From assembly GCF_029589435.1 (NCBI RefSeq), contig NZ_JARRAG010000002.1:1674001-1738000 (forward strand): a stretch of 64,000 nucleotides of DNA, given 5' to 3'. The first letter of the stretch is position 1. Every line of letters starts with the position of its first letter. Both the position numbers and the translations under genes were made by a program. Positions 35,332-43,058 of this stretch are shown piece after piece. Under the pieces are notes generated by a model. It ran no database searches and had not been told where the DNA came from. It saw nothing but the letters and a program-made list of their open reading frames with translations. The stretch comes from Paludisphaera mucosa. Lineage in GTDB: Bacteria > Planctomycetota > Planctomycetia > Isosphaerales > Isosphaeraceae.

Positions 35332-35666
35332 ATGGGGCTCGTCCAAGGGGTCGCCGGCGGCCGCCTTGCGGACGGCCCTCGTCGGAGCCACCGACCTCCC
35401 CACCTCCGGCCCACCTGACCAGCCAGCCCGCCTCAGGGATATCGAAATAGGTCGCGTCCCCGCCCGTCCCGAGGCCTCGCGCGTCCGGACCTTCGGGCCG
35501 GCGTCCGCCCCTCGCGCCGCCCCGCCTCTCCTGCTCCATCCCTCGGTTGTGATGGCCTGCCACCTCGATCGCCCCCCCTGCGTTGATCGGCCGCGACGGT
35601 CGTCGCGGCGATTCGACGCCTCCGGACGCCTGCGGTCTCGATCAGCTTGTTTCGGCGTAGACCGTC
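35332..35666. other. Intergenic region between the two paralogues
   Basis: 335 bases with no recognisable gene, repeat or promoter; its reading frames are open in several phases but none looks protein-like. Confidence 0.5.
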
Positions 35667-37397
35667 ATGACCGAAACAACCGACGACGCAGCCGATCGGA
35701 GGATGGCGATGCACGCCGTGGCGCTGATCGTGAAGTTCGCCCTGTTGGCCCTCGCGGTTCCTTGCCTCTTTCTGAAGACTCGCCGGCTCGCGATGGAGCG
35801 CGCGGCCTTCGCGATCGCGACGGCGGGGATCTTCCTGAACGCGATCGGGGGGCGGGCGGGCGTCGATCTGATCCATTTTCATCGGGCCGGTGCCTTGGCG
35901 CTGGCGGGCGAGAACCCCTATCCGCCCCACCCGGCGCCGATGCTCAACCCCCCGACCGTCTTGCCGATCGTCAAGCTGTTCGCCCTCGCCCCGATCGGGA
36001 GCGTCCGACCCATCTGGTTGGCCTGCGTCGTGCTCAGCACGCTGCTGAGCCCTTACCTCGCCTGGCGGGCCTACCGGGTCGGACGGCCCGACGACGACGG
36101 GGACGCGCGGTTCCCCTGGGCGGCCGCGGCCCTCGTGGTCGGCTCGCCGGCCGCGTTGACCGGGATCACGCTCGGGCAGTTCAGCGCCCTGGCCGCGGCC
36201 GCGATGTTCGCCGCGCACTGGGCGCGGGGCGCGGGGGCCCCGATCGCGTCGGGGCTGTTGTTGACGGTCGGGACGATCAAGATCGGGACGCTGGTCCCGC
36301 TGCTCCCCCAGTACGCGCGCCGGGGCGACGGGCGGATCTGGGAGGCCCTGATCGCGGGCTGCGTCCTCATGGCGGCGATCGGCGCGCCGCCGACGCGATG
36401 GGCGGAGTACTCGCTCGACGACCTGAAGCGGATCTCCGAGACTCAGCGGCCCGGGAGGATCAACGACGGCTCGTACGTCACCGGGACGAACGCTTCCACC
36501 ATCCTCGGCGTGGGGCAGTTGCTCGAAGGCTTGGGCATGGACGGGGGGGGCCGCCGGAAGGCCGTCGAGCTCGCGACGGCGATGGCGCTGACGGCGATCC
36601 TCGGGTGGCTCGCGTTCGCCGGGAGGGTCGCAACGGACGCGTCGTGGGCGGCGGCCTACACGCTCAGCTGCCTCTTCCTGTACCACCGCAACTACGACCT
36701 GCTGATGCTGGCCCCGCCGCTGTTCTACGGCGTGGACCAGATGCGTCGGCGGACCGGCCGTGGGCGGATCCCGCAGTTCGCCTGCGTCGTCGCCATCCTC
36801 GCGGCCCTGTTCCAGCCGGGGGGCTCGATGCTGCCCCGGCTGGCGGCGTGGTCGATCACCGCGGGGACGGCGGGCCGCGTGGTGCAGGCCCTCGTGCTGC
36901 CTTCCGCGACGTGGATGCTCGTCCTCGTCATGGCGACGGCCCTCGCGACTTCGAAATCGGCGGCGTCCCCTCCCCCCGAAGAGCCTCCGGCGCGGTCGGG
37001 GCGTCGAGGCGGCCGAGGGCCCGGGCGGCGGCGTCGCGGATGGCCGGGTGCTCGTCGCGATCGGCCATCCGCGCGGCGAGCGCCGGCGCGGCGTCGACGC
37101 GGCCTGCGACGCCGAGCGCCACGGCGGCGTTGCGCACCAGGCCGACCCGGCCGGCGCGGCCCATCGCCGAGCCCCGGAGGGCCCGCTTCCAGTCCCCCTT
37201 GGACCGGCCCAGCCATTCGATCAGGTCGGGTCCGTCCCACTCCGGACGCGAGGCCAGCTCGGGGGCCAGGCCCGCGGGGGCCTTGCGGTTCCAGGGGCAG
37301 ACGTCCTGGCAGACGTCGCAGCCGAAGACCCAGCCGTCGAGGTTCGCCGCGGCCTCGTCGGGGATCGGGCCGCGGTGCTCGATCGTCCAGTAGCTGA
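35667..37397 (+). CDS. GT87-family-like membrane glycosyltransferase (second paralogue) with antisense C-terminal extension
   Basis: A paralogue of the preceding gene: VDLIHFHRAGALALAGENPY, APMLNPPTVLPIVKLFALAP, GITLGQFSALAAAAMFAAHW, IASGLLLTVGTIKIGTLVPL, IGAPPTRWAEYSLDDLKRIS. The family part ends at about residue 432 (ATALATSKSA, near 36960), where the first paralogue stops. The frame here stays open for another 145 residues, all arginine- and proline-rich and antisense to queG, so the true stop seems to have been lost. The start may also be ATG 35709 (GGAGG six bases before), which removes 14 polar residues. Function as for its paralogue. Confidence 0.72.
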   Translation: MTETTDDAADRRMAMHAVALIVKFALLALAVPCLFLKTRRLAMERAAFAIATAGIFLNAIGGRAGVDLIHFHRAGALALAGENPYPPHPAPMLNPPTVLPIVKLFALAPIGSVRPIWLACVVLSTLLSPYLAWRAYRVGRPDDDGDARFPWAAAALVVGSPAALTGITLGQFSALAAAAMFAAHWARGAGAPIASGLLLTVGTIKIGTLVPLLPQYARRGDGRIWEALIAGCVLMAAIGAPPTRWAEYSLDDLKRISETQRPGRINDGSYVTGTNASTILGVGQLLEGLGMDGGGRRKAVELATAMALTAILGWLAFAGRVATDASWAAAYTLSCLFLYHRNYDLLMLAPPLFYGVDQMRRRTGRGRIPQFACVVAILAALFQPGGSMLPRLAAWSITAGTAGRVVQALVLPSATWMLVLVMATALATSKSAASPPPEEPPARSGRRGGRGPGRRRRGWPGARRDRPSARRAPARRRRGLRRRAPRRRCAPGRPGRRGPSPSPGGPASSPPWTGPAIRSGRVRPTPDARPARGPGPRGPCGSRGRRPGRRRSRRPSRRGSPRPRRGSGRGARSSSS

Positions 37398-38034
37398 TGC
37401 ACTTGCGGGCGTCGAGCCGGTACGGCCCGTCGAAGGCGTCGGTCGGGCAGGCGTCGAGGCAGCGGGTGCAGGTCCCGCAGTGCGACGTCGCGTGGGGCGC
37501 GTCGGGCTCAAGCTCGACGTCGACCAGCAAGGCGCCCAGGAACGTGAAGCTCCCCAGCTTGCGGTCGATTAACAGCGTGTTCTTGCCGATCCAGCCGAGG
37601 CCGGCGAGGCGCGCGAAATCGCGCTCGAGCAAGGGCGCCGTGTCGACCACCGCCCGCGCCGAGATTTCGGGCGCCTCGCCCTTCAGCCACGCGATCAGGG
37701 CTTCGAGGCGGGCCCGGAGGACGTGGTGATAGTCGCCCCCGCGCGCGTAGCGGGCGATCTTGCCGACCGCGGGCGACGGGTGCGGCGGCCCCCCTGCCCC
37801 GTAGACCAGGCTGACCATCACGACCGAGCGGACGCCTTCGAGGATGGAGTCGGGATGGGCCCTGGCGTCGGCGTGCCGGCGCATGTACTCCATCCCCGCG
37901 TCGGAGCCGGCGTCGAGCCAGTCGCGGAAGCGACCGTAGTCCGGAGCGTCCTGGGCCGGGGCGACCCCCACGCGGTCGAAGCCCAGGGCCAGGGCCCTTT
38001 CCTTGAGCCTTCGTGTGAGGTCGAGAGGGGCCAT
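36928..38034 (-). CDS. queG: Epoxyqueuosine reductase QueG
   Basis: The last step of queuosine synthesis: reduction of epoxyqueuosine in tRNA using cobalamin and two 4Fe-4S clusters. The 368-residue protein has the N-terminal cobalamin domain (MAPLDLTRRLKERALALGFD, RYARGGDYHHVLRARLEALI with the motif YHHVLR), the Asp/His strand DTAPLLERDFARLAGLGWIG, and the cluster motifs CGTCTRCLDACPTDAF and CDVCQDVCPWNRKAP. The C-terminal 100 residues are HEAT-like repeats (RNAAVALGVAGRVDAAPALA), as in full-length QueG. GGGGAG nine bases before ATG 38034 sets the start. It converges with, and overlaps for 470 bases, the extended GT87 frame. Confidence 0.95.
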   Translation of the reverse strand: MAPLDLTRRLKERALALGFDRVGVAPAQDAPDYGRFRDWLDAGSDAGMEYMRRHADARAHPDSILEGVRSVVMVSLVYGAGGPPHPSPAVGKIARYARGGDYHHVLRARLEALIAWLKGEAPEISARAVVDTAPLLERDFARLAGLGWIGKNTLLIDRKLGSFTFLGALLVDVELEPDAPHATSHCGTCTRCLDACPTDAFDGPYRLDARKCISYWTIEHRGPIPDEAAANLDGWVFGCDVCQDVCPWNRKAPAGLAPELASRPEWDGPDLIEWLGRSKGDWKRALRGSAMGRAGRVGLVRNAAVALGVAGRVDAAPALAARMADRDEHPAIRDAAARALGRLDAPTAPEALRGEGTPPISKSRGPSP

Positions 38035-38349
38035 CGCGGTCTCGCTCCCCCGCCCGGGTTCCGGCTCGTTCGACCCGATCCCGGCGTCCTGCGTCCGCAA
38101 TCGGCGATCCTGGACCATGTTTTCTATTGGGGCGTTGCGCGCGGGCTTCGCGAGGGCCGCCGAGGAAGATTCGAGGAGAACGACGAAAACAAAAAAAATA
38201 GGGCGAAGGAAGCCAACTCCGGAGGCCGAAAAACGACCACAAACGACTGGATGCCTGAAGGTTGCGTCGATTTGGGTTGATTGGTCGCAAACGCGAACGG
38301 ACCCACTTCTCCGAGGGGCGTCGCGCGGCCGCGGCGACCCGTCCGATCG
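38035..38349. other. Intergenic region upstream of queG
   Basis: About 315 bases between queG and the stop of metF. It holds an A-rich stretch (ACAAAAAAAATAGGG near 38190) that lowers GC locally and may contain the queG promoter; no gene was seen. Confidence 0.5.
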
Positions 38350-39270
38350 TCAGGCGGTGGGCCGACGGCCGTCGAGGCCGAGGGAGTCTTCGACGCCCAG
38401 GTTCTCGTAGATCCGCCGGGTCGCGTCGGAGCGGTTGAGGGTGTAGAAGTGGAGGCCGCGGACCTGGTTGTCCAGCAGGTCGCGGCATTGCTCGGTGGCC
38501 CAGTGGACGCCGACCTTGGCGACGGCCTCGTTGGAGTCGCCGCAGCGGTCGACGGCGCGGAGGAGTTTGGCGGGGATGCGGGCGCCCAGCGCCAGCTCGG
38601 CGATCCGCCCCAGGGTCTCGCGCGAGGTGATCGGCATGATGCCGGCGAGGATCGGGACGCGGATCCCGGCGAGGTCGCAGCGGTCGCGGAAGTCGTAGAA
38701 GTCGTCGTTGCAGAAGAAGAGCTGGGTGCAGACGTAATCCGCCCCGGCGTCGACCTTGCGCTTGAAGTTGTCCATCTCGACGAGCCGGTTGGGGGTGCCC
38801 GGGTGCCCTTCGGGGAAGCCCGCCACGCCCACGCCGAAGCCTCGCGAGTCGGGCGCGGGCCGGGAGCGGATGAAGCGGACGAGCTGATCGGCGTACTGGA
38901 AGGCGTCGTCGGCGCGGTCGTAGCCTTCGACGGTCCGGGGCGGGTCGCCGCGGAGGGCCAGGATGTTCTCGATGTTGGAGCCGGCGTAGCGGTCGAGGAG
39001 GCCGGCCAGCTCCTCCTCCGAGTGGCAGACGCAGGTGAGGTGCGACACGGCCGTGAGGTTCGTCTGCTGCTGGATCCGGACGATCAGGTCGTGGGTGCGC
39101 TCGCGGGTCGAGCCGCCGGCCCCGTACGTCACCGAGACGAAGGACGGCTGCAGCTCCTGGAGCTTGGCGATGTTCTCGAACAGCTCGGCCGACGCCTTGT
39201 CGGTCTTCGGCGGGAAGAACTCGAAGCTGAAGGTCGTCGGGTGAGCATCGAAGATGTCGAGTATGTGCAT
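38350..39270 (-). CDS. metF: Methylenetetrahydrofolate reductase MetF
   Basis: A 306-residue flavoenzyme that reduces 5,10-methylene-THF to 5-methyl-THF for methionine synthesis. Signature parts: FSFEFFPPKTDKASAELFEN (with the substrate-binding Glu in FEFFPPK), FVSVTYGAGGSTRERTHDLI, HLTCVCHSEEELAGLLDRYA, NILALRGDPP, AGADYVCTQLFFCNDDFYDF and PILAGIMPITSRETLGRIAE. The length is that of the FAD-binding catalytic domain alone, as in bacteria. The start MHILDIFD at 39270 matches family proteins. Confidence 0.95.
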   Translation of the reverse strand: MHILDIFDAHPTTFSFEFFPPKTDKASAELFENIAKLQELQPSFVSVTYGAGGSTRERTHDLIVRIQQQTNLTAVSHLTCVCHSEEELAGLLDRYAGSNIENILALRGDPPRTVEGYDRADDAFQYADQLVRFIRSRPAPDSRGFGVGVAGFPEGHPGTPNRLVEMDNFKRKVDAGADYVCTQLFFCNDDFYDFRDRCDLAGIRVPILAGIMPITSRETLGRIAELALGARIPAKLLRAVDRCGDSNEAVAKVGVHWATEQCRDLLDNQVRGLHFYTLNRSDATRRIYENLGVEDSLGLDGRRPTA

Positions 39271-39392
39271 GTTCGCCTCGGATCCTCCGCCGGTCGCGGG
39301 GCTTCGCGCGTCGTTTCGTCGGGTGCGTCGCCCTATCAGGATACCGTCGCGAAGGGCGCGACGACAGGGCATTCCCGCCGGCCTCGCGAGGC

Positions 39393-40067
39393 TCAGGCCG
39401 ACGTGGCCACCCCGACCCTTGGGCAGAACGACGCCATCGGGCAGGCGCCGCAACGGGGCTTGCGCGCCAGGCAGACCCGGCGGCCGAGCTGGATCAGGCG
39501 GTGGCTCAGGTCGACCCATTCCGCCTTCGGCACGATCGCCATCAGGTCCTGCTCGACGTGCTCGGGCGTCCGCCGCGACGTCAGGCCCAGGCGGGCGGCC
39601 AGGCGCTTGACGTGGGTATCCACGACCACGCCGGTCGCCAGGCCGAAGGCCGTCCCCAGGACCACGTTGGCCGTCTTCCGGCCCACGCCGGGGAGCGCCG
39701 TGAGCGCGTCGAGATCGCGCGGGACCTCGCCGTCGTGATCCTCCTGGAGCCGCGTCGCCATCGCTTGCAGGTTCTTCGCCTTGGCCCGGAAGAAGCCCGT
39801 GGAACGGACGACGTCCTCGACCGCCGCGCGGTCGGCCGCCGCGAGCGCGCGGGCGTCGGGGAAGCGGCGGAACAACTCGGGCGTGACCAAGTTGACCCGG
39901 GCGTCGGTGCACTGGGCCGAGAGGATCGTCGCGACGAGGAGCTGGAACGGGCCCTCGTGGACGAGCGCGCAGAGGGCCTCCGGATACGCTTCCTTGAGCG
40001 TCCGGACGACGCGCCGGGCCTGGGGCCTGGGGTCGATCGCCGCCGCCGGATCCTTCTTGCGCGCCAT
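39393..40067 (-). CDS. nth: Endonuclease III (Nth)
   Basis: A 224-residue DNA glycosylase/AP lyase of base-excision repair that removes oxidised pyrimidines. Helix-hairpin-helix LPGVGRKTANVVLGTAFGLA includes the catalytic lysine; the catalytic aspartate is in VVVDTHVKRLAARLGL. The C-terminal 4Fe-4S motif CLARKPRCGACPMASFC has the normal C-x6-C-x2-C-x5-C spacing. The start MARKKDPAAAIDP at 40067 gives normal length; the open frame upstream on this strand is not coding. Confidence 0.95.
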   Translation of the reverse strand: MARKKDPAAAIDPRPQARRVVRTLKEAYPEALCALVHEGPFQLLVATILSAQCTDARVNLVTPELFRRFPDARALAAADRAAVEDVVRSTGFFRAKAKNLQAMATRLQEDHDGEVPRDLDALTALPGVGRKTANVVLGTAFGLATGVVVDTHVKRLAARLGLTSRRTPEHVEQDLMAIVPKAEWVDLSHRLIQLGRRVCLARKPRCGACPMASFCPRVGVATSA

Positions 40068-40190
40068 GCCGCCCCCTCGACGTCTCCGCGGCCCGGCCGC
40101 CGCCGCCGCGTCCGAGTGAATGTGGCGTCGGATCGAGAAAGCTGTCAAGATGGACCGTCGCGACGCGGGGCGGGAAAGGTGTGAGGGACG

Positions 40191-40829
40191 ATGCACGACG
40201 AACTGGACCTGAAGGACTTCTCGGGGCGGACGCCGCTCTTTCCGCTCTCCGGCGTGGTGATGTTCCCGCACGTCGTCGTCCCGCTGCACATCTTCGAGCC
40301 GCGTTACCGGCGGATGACCGAGGACGCTCTCGACGGCGACCGGCTGATCACGATGGTGCGGCTCCTGGGCGACGGTTCGCCCCGGCCCCCGATCGAGGGC
40401 GTCGGCTGCCTGGGGCGGATCATCCACCACGAGCGCCTGGCCGACGGCCGGTTCAACATCCTGCTCCTCGGCCGCAGTCGGGTGCGGCTGCTCCGCGAGA
40501 CGACCGACGACCTGCCGTACCGCTCGGCCGAGGTCGAGGTGCTGGAGGACGTGCCGGCCTCGGCCTCCGAGGAGCAGGCCCGCGCGGGGCTCGTCGAGCA
40601 CCTCCGGAGGATGGTCGGCGCCGCGCCCGAACTCCTGGAGCTGCTGGATCGGGCGGAATCCCTGGGGGCCCTGGTCGACGTCATGGCGCACGCGCTTGCG
40701 GCCGCCGCCGACTGGAAGCAGCGGCTCCTCGAGGAGACCTCGGTCGAAGCCCGAGTCCAGGCGCTCCATCAATGGCTCCGCGAACTCCCCGCCCGACGCA
40801 CCTTCCCGCCCCCCTTCAGCGACAACTGA
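40191..40829 (+). CDS. LON peptidase N-terminal (substrate-binding) domain protein
   Basis: A 212-residue protein formed by the N-terminal domain of Lon without the ATPase and protease parts. It shows TPLFPLSGVVMFPHVVVPLHIFEPRYRRM as the opening, then GRIIHHERLADGRFNILLLG and RSRVRLLRE, and a helical C-terminus. Stand-alone LON-domain proteins occur widely; they are thought to bind peptides or serve as adaptors, and the exact role is unknown. Divergent from nth; folE follows 138 bases downstream. Confidence 0.88.
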   Translation: MHDELDLKDFSGRTPLFPLSGVVMFPHVVVPLHIFEPRYRRMTEDALDGDRLITMVRLLGDGSPRPPIEGVGCLGRIIHHERLADGRFNILLLGRSRVRLLRETTDDLPYRSAEVEVLEDVPASASEEQARAGLVEHLRRMVGAAPELLELLDRAESLGALVDVMAHALAAAADWKQRLLEETSVEARVQALHQWLRELPARRTFPPPFSDN

Positions 40830-40967
40830 ACGGTCGCCGGCCGCCTTGATTTCCCGGGTGGGGGGGCCTAGAATTGGTCTTTTGATTCGGCCGAAGTCGC
40901 CGCCTTCGTTCAGTTTGCGTCGCAGGAGCGAGCCGGCTGCCCGAGACGAGGCGGGGGACTCGAGCCG

Positions 40968-41585
40968 ATGCTCGCCCGAGAAAGCCTTCGATCCATGCCC
41001 GAGACGACCTCTTCCCCCCCCTTCGACCTGGACCGCATCCGGCGGGCCGTCCGCGAGATCCTCCTGGCCGTCGGCGAGGACCCCGACCGCGAGGGGCTCC
41101 TCGAGACGCCCGATCGCGTCGCTCGGATGTACGCCGAGGTCTTCCAGGGCCTCCACCAGGATCCCCGGACCCATCTCAAGAAGCTGTTCACCCAGCGGTG
41201 CGACGAGATGGTCCTGATCCGCGACATCCGGATGGTCAGCTTTTGCGAGCATCACCTGCTGCCGGTGATCGGCCATGCCCACGTGGCGTACATCCCCAAC
41301 GGCAAGGTCGTCGGCCTGTCGAAGATCCCCCGCGTCATCGACGTCCTGTCGAAGCGGCCCCAGCTCCAGGAGCGTCTGACCGAGCAGGTCGCCGATTTGC
41401 TGATGAAGGAGCTGGACGCCCGCGGCGTCGCCGTCGTCATCGAGGCCAGCCACAGCTGCATGACGATCCGCGGCGTCCAGAAGCCCGACGCCTCCTTCGT
41501 CACGAGCGCGGTCCGCGGCGGCTTCAAGGAAAACCTCGCCACCCGCACCGAGGTCATGTCCCTCATCTTCGGTGCCCGGCGTTGA
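40968..41585 (+). CDS. folE: GTP cyclohydrolase I
   Basis: A 205-residue enzyme that turns GTP into 7,8-dihydroneopterin triphosphate, the first step of tetrahydrofolate and related pterins and the entry to queuosine. The zinc ligands are intact: Cys and His in [18 protein letters not shown] and Cys in [38 protein letters not shown] is the N-terminal signature, and [15 protein letters not shown] the C-terminal one. ATG 40995 (MPETTSS) is an alternative start. Having folE, queG and metF within 5 kb is consistent with a shared folate/pterin theme but they are not in one operon. Confidence 0.95.
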   Translation: MLARESLRSMPETTSSPPFDLDRIRRAVREILLAVGEDPDREGLLETPDRVARMYAEVFQGLHQDPRTHLKKLFTQRCDEMVLIRDIRMVSFCEHHLLPVIGHAHVAYIPNGKVVGLSKIPRVIDVLSKRPQLQERLTEQVADLLMKELDARGVAVVIEASHSCMTIRGVQKPDASFVTSAVRGGFKENLATRTEVMSLIFGARR

Positions 41586-41676
41586 TCCTCGGTCGCGGCA
41601 TTCTCTCGCCCCGCCCCGCCCGCTGTGGGATATTGGGCCTTCAGGACGATCGCTGGGATCGACTCGGGATGGAACG

Positions 41677-42420
41677 ATGCTGGCGGATTTCGCGGTTCGA
41701 TGGGTCTTCGGACTGGCGGTCGCGACAGCCTTCTGCCCCGTGCGGACGACGCCGTCCACCTACTTTCGGACCACTTGCCTTGTTATGCTAGGACTCTCCG
41801 TACTCGCCACGCTCGCCTTCACGCGAGTTGGCGGAGTGCAGGAGGGTTGGGGATTTTGGGCGATGGTCGCGACGGCGGCCGCGGCCTATGTCGGGTCGAC
41901 GGCCTGGGGCCTCGGCCTGACGCGGGTCGGGACGGGCGCGTTGTGGGCGGCCGCGGGACTGTCGGGGGCCTGGTTGATCGGGGTTTCGTTCGTCGGCGGA
42001 GGATGCTCGAACTTCAACGCGGCCAGCCGGGGGGCGTCGGGATTCCTGATGGGGACGACTCTCGCGGCGATGCTCCTGGGGCATCAGTATCTGACGACGC
42101 CGACGGCCGCGATCGAGCCGCTGAGGCGTGCGATCCGGTTGATGGGCCTCGGCCTCGGGACGCGGGCGATTCTGGCGCTGGCGGGCCTCTGGCTGGCGAC
42201 GGAGGGGGGGGCCGCGACGTCGCCGGCCTGGCTGTACCCGGCGATGCGGTGGGGGATGGGGCTCGCGGGCCCGTCGTCGGCGGCGTTCCTGGCCTGGAGG
42301 ACGGCCGAATTACGGTCCACCCAGTCGGCGACGGGCGTCCTGTACGCCGCCTTGGGGCTGGTGCTGTTCGGGGAGTTGGTGTCGCTGATGCTCTCGCGGG
42401 GGGGGGCGCCGATCCTTTGA
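41677..42420 (+). CDS. Small multi-pass membrane protein of unknown function
   Basis: A 247-residue protein with about seven membrane helices, from FAVRWVFGLAVATAFCPVRT to GVLYAALGLVLFGELVSLML. A glycine/cysteine motif VSFVGGGCSNFNAASRGASG lies in the middle. I do not recognise the family. The cysteine in FCPVRTTPS and the CxN motif could bind a metal or haem, but this is a guess. ATG 41677 is preferred to upstream starts because helix 1 begins right after it. A zinc-ribbon gene follows 26 bases downstream. Confidence 0.65.
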   Translation: MLADFAVRWVFGLAVATAFCPVRTTPSTYFRTTCLVMLGLSVLATLAFTRVGGVQEGWGFWAMVATAAAAYVGSTAWGLGLTRVGTGALWAAAGLSGAWLIGVSFVGGGCSNFNAASRGASGFLMGTTLAAMLLGHQYLTTPTAAIEPLRRAIRLMGLGLGTRAILALAGLWLATEGGAATSPAWLYPAMRWGMGLAGPSSAAFLAWRTAELRSTQSATGVLYAALGLVLFGELVSLMLSRGGAPIL

Positions 42421-42446
42421 AGGCGAATAAGGGGCGGATCCGGCCG

Positions 42447-42971
42447 ATGGAACTGACGTTCGAGTGTCCCGAATGCAAGATGATCGACCACACGGACGAC
42501 GTGGAGGCGGCGAGCCAGTCCCTCTGCCGGCATTGCCATACGGCGAGGGACCTGCGGCCGGGCGCCTTCGACGCATCGGGCGGGCCGGTCGCGTGTCCCT
42601 CTTGCGGCTCGGCGGACCTCTACGTCCGGAAAGACTTCCCCCAGAGCCTGGGACTCGTGATCGTGGTCGTCGGATTCGCCGCCAGCACGGTCTTCTGGTA
42701 TTATGAGAGGGCGCTGTCCGCCTACGGAGTGCTGGGGGCGTCGCTGCTGCTCGACCTGGCCCTGTATCGATGGGTCCCCGACGTCCTCGTGTGCTATCGC
42801 TGCGGAAGCCAGCTCCGCGGGCCGGGAGTGAATCCCGGCCGCCGGTTCCGCTCGTTCGACCTGGCCCTCGGCGAGCGCTACCGGCAGGAACGCCTCCGCT
42901 CCCAGGACCTGCGGGATCGGGGCGCGTCGGCCGGTTCCGACGAATCGCAGGCCGACGTGGGCGCGACGTGA
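42447..42971 (+). CDS. Zinc-ribbon membrane protein
   Basis: A 174-residue protein with two zinc ribbons before the membrane part: FECPECKMIDHTDDVEAASQ with CRHCHTARD (C-x2-C...C-x2-C), and VACPSCGSADLYVRKDFPQ, whose partner pair CYRCGSQLRG comes after the helices. Two membrane helices (LGLVIVVVGFAASTVFWYYE and YGVLGASLLLDLALYRWV) form a hairpin. It is like a small set of bacterial 'double zinc-ribbon' membrane proteins without known role. Likely cotranscribed with the gene before it. Confidence 0.7.
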   Translation: MELTFECPECKMIDHTDDVEAASQSLCRHCHTARDLRPGAFDASGGPVACPSCGSADLYVRKDFPQSLGLVIVVVGFAASTVFWYYERALSAYGVLGASLLLDLALYRWVPDVLVCYRCGSQLRGPGVNPGRRFRSFDLALGERYRQERLRSQDLRDRGASAGSDESQADVGAT

Positions 42972-43058
42972 CTCGCCTGAGAGGGCACCGCTTCTCGCGG
43001 CGGGACGGCTGCGACGACTTCCCGAACAACGACTCCTCACCGAAATCAAGCCGCTCAC

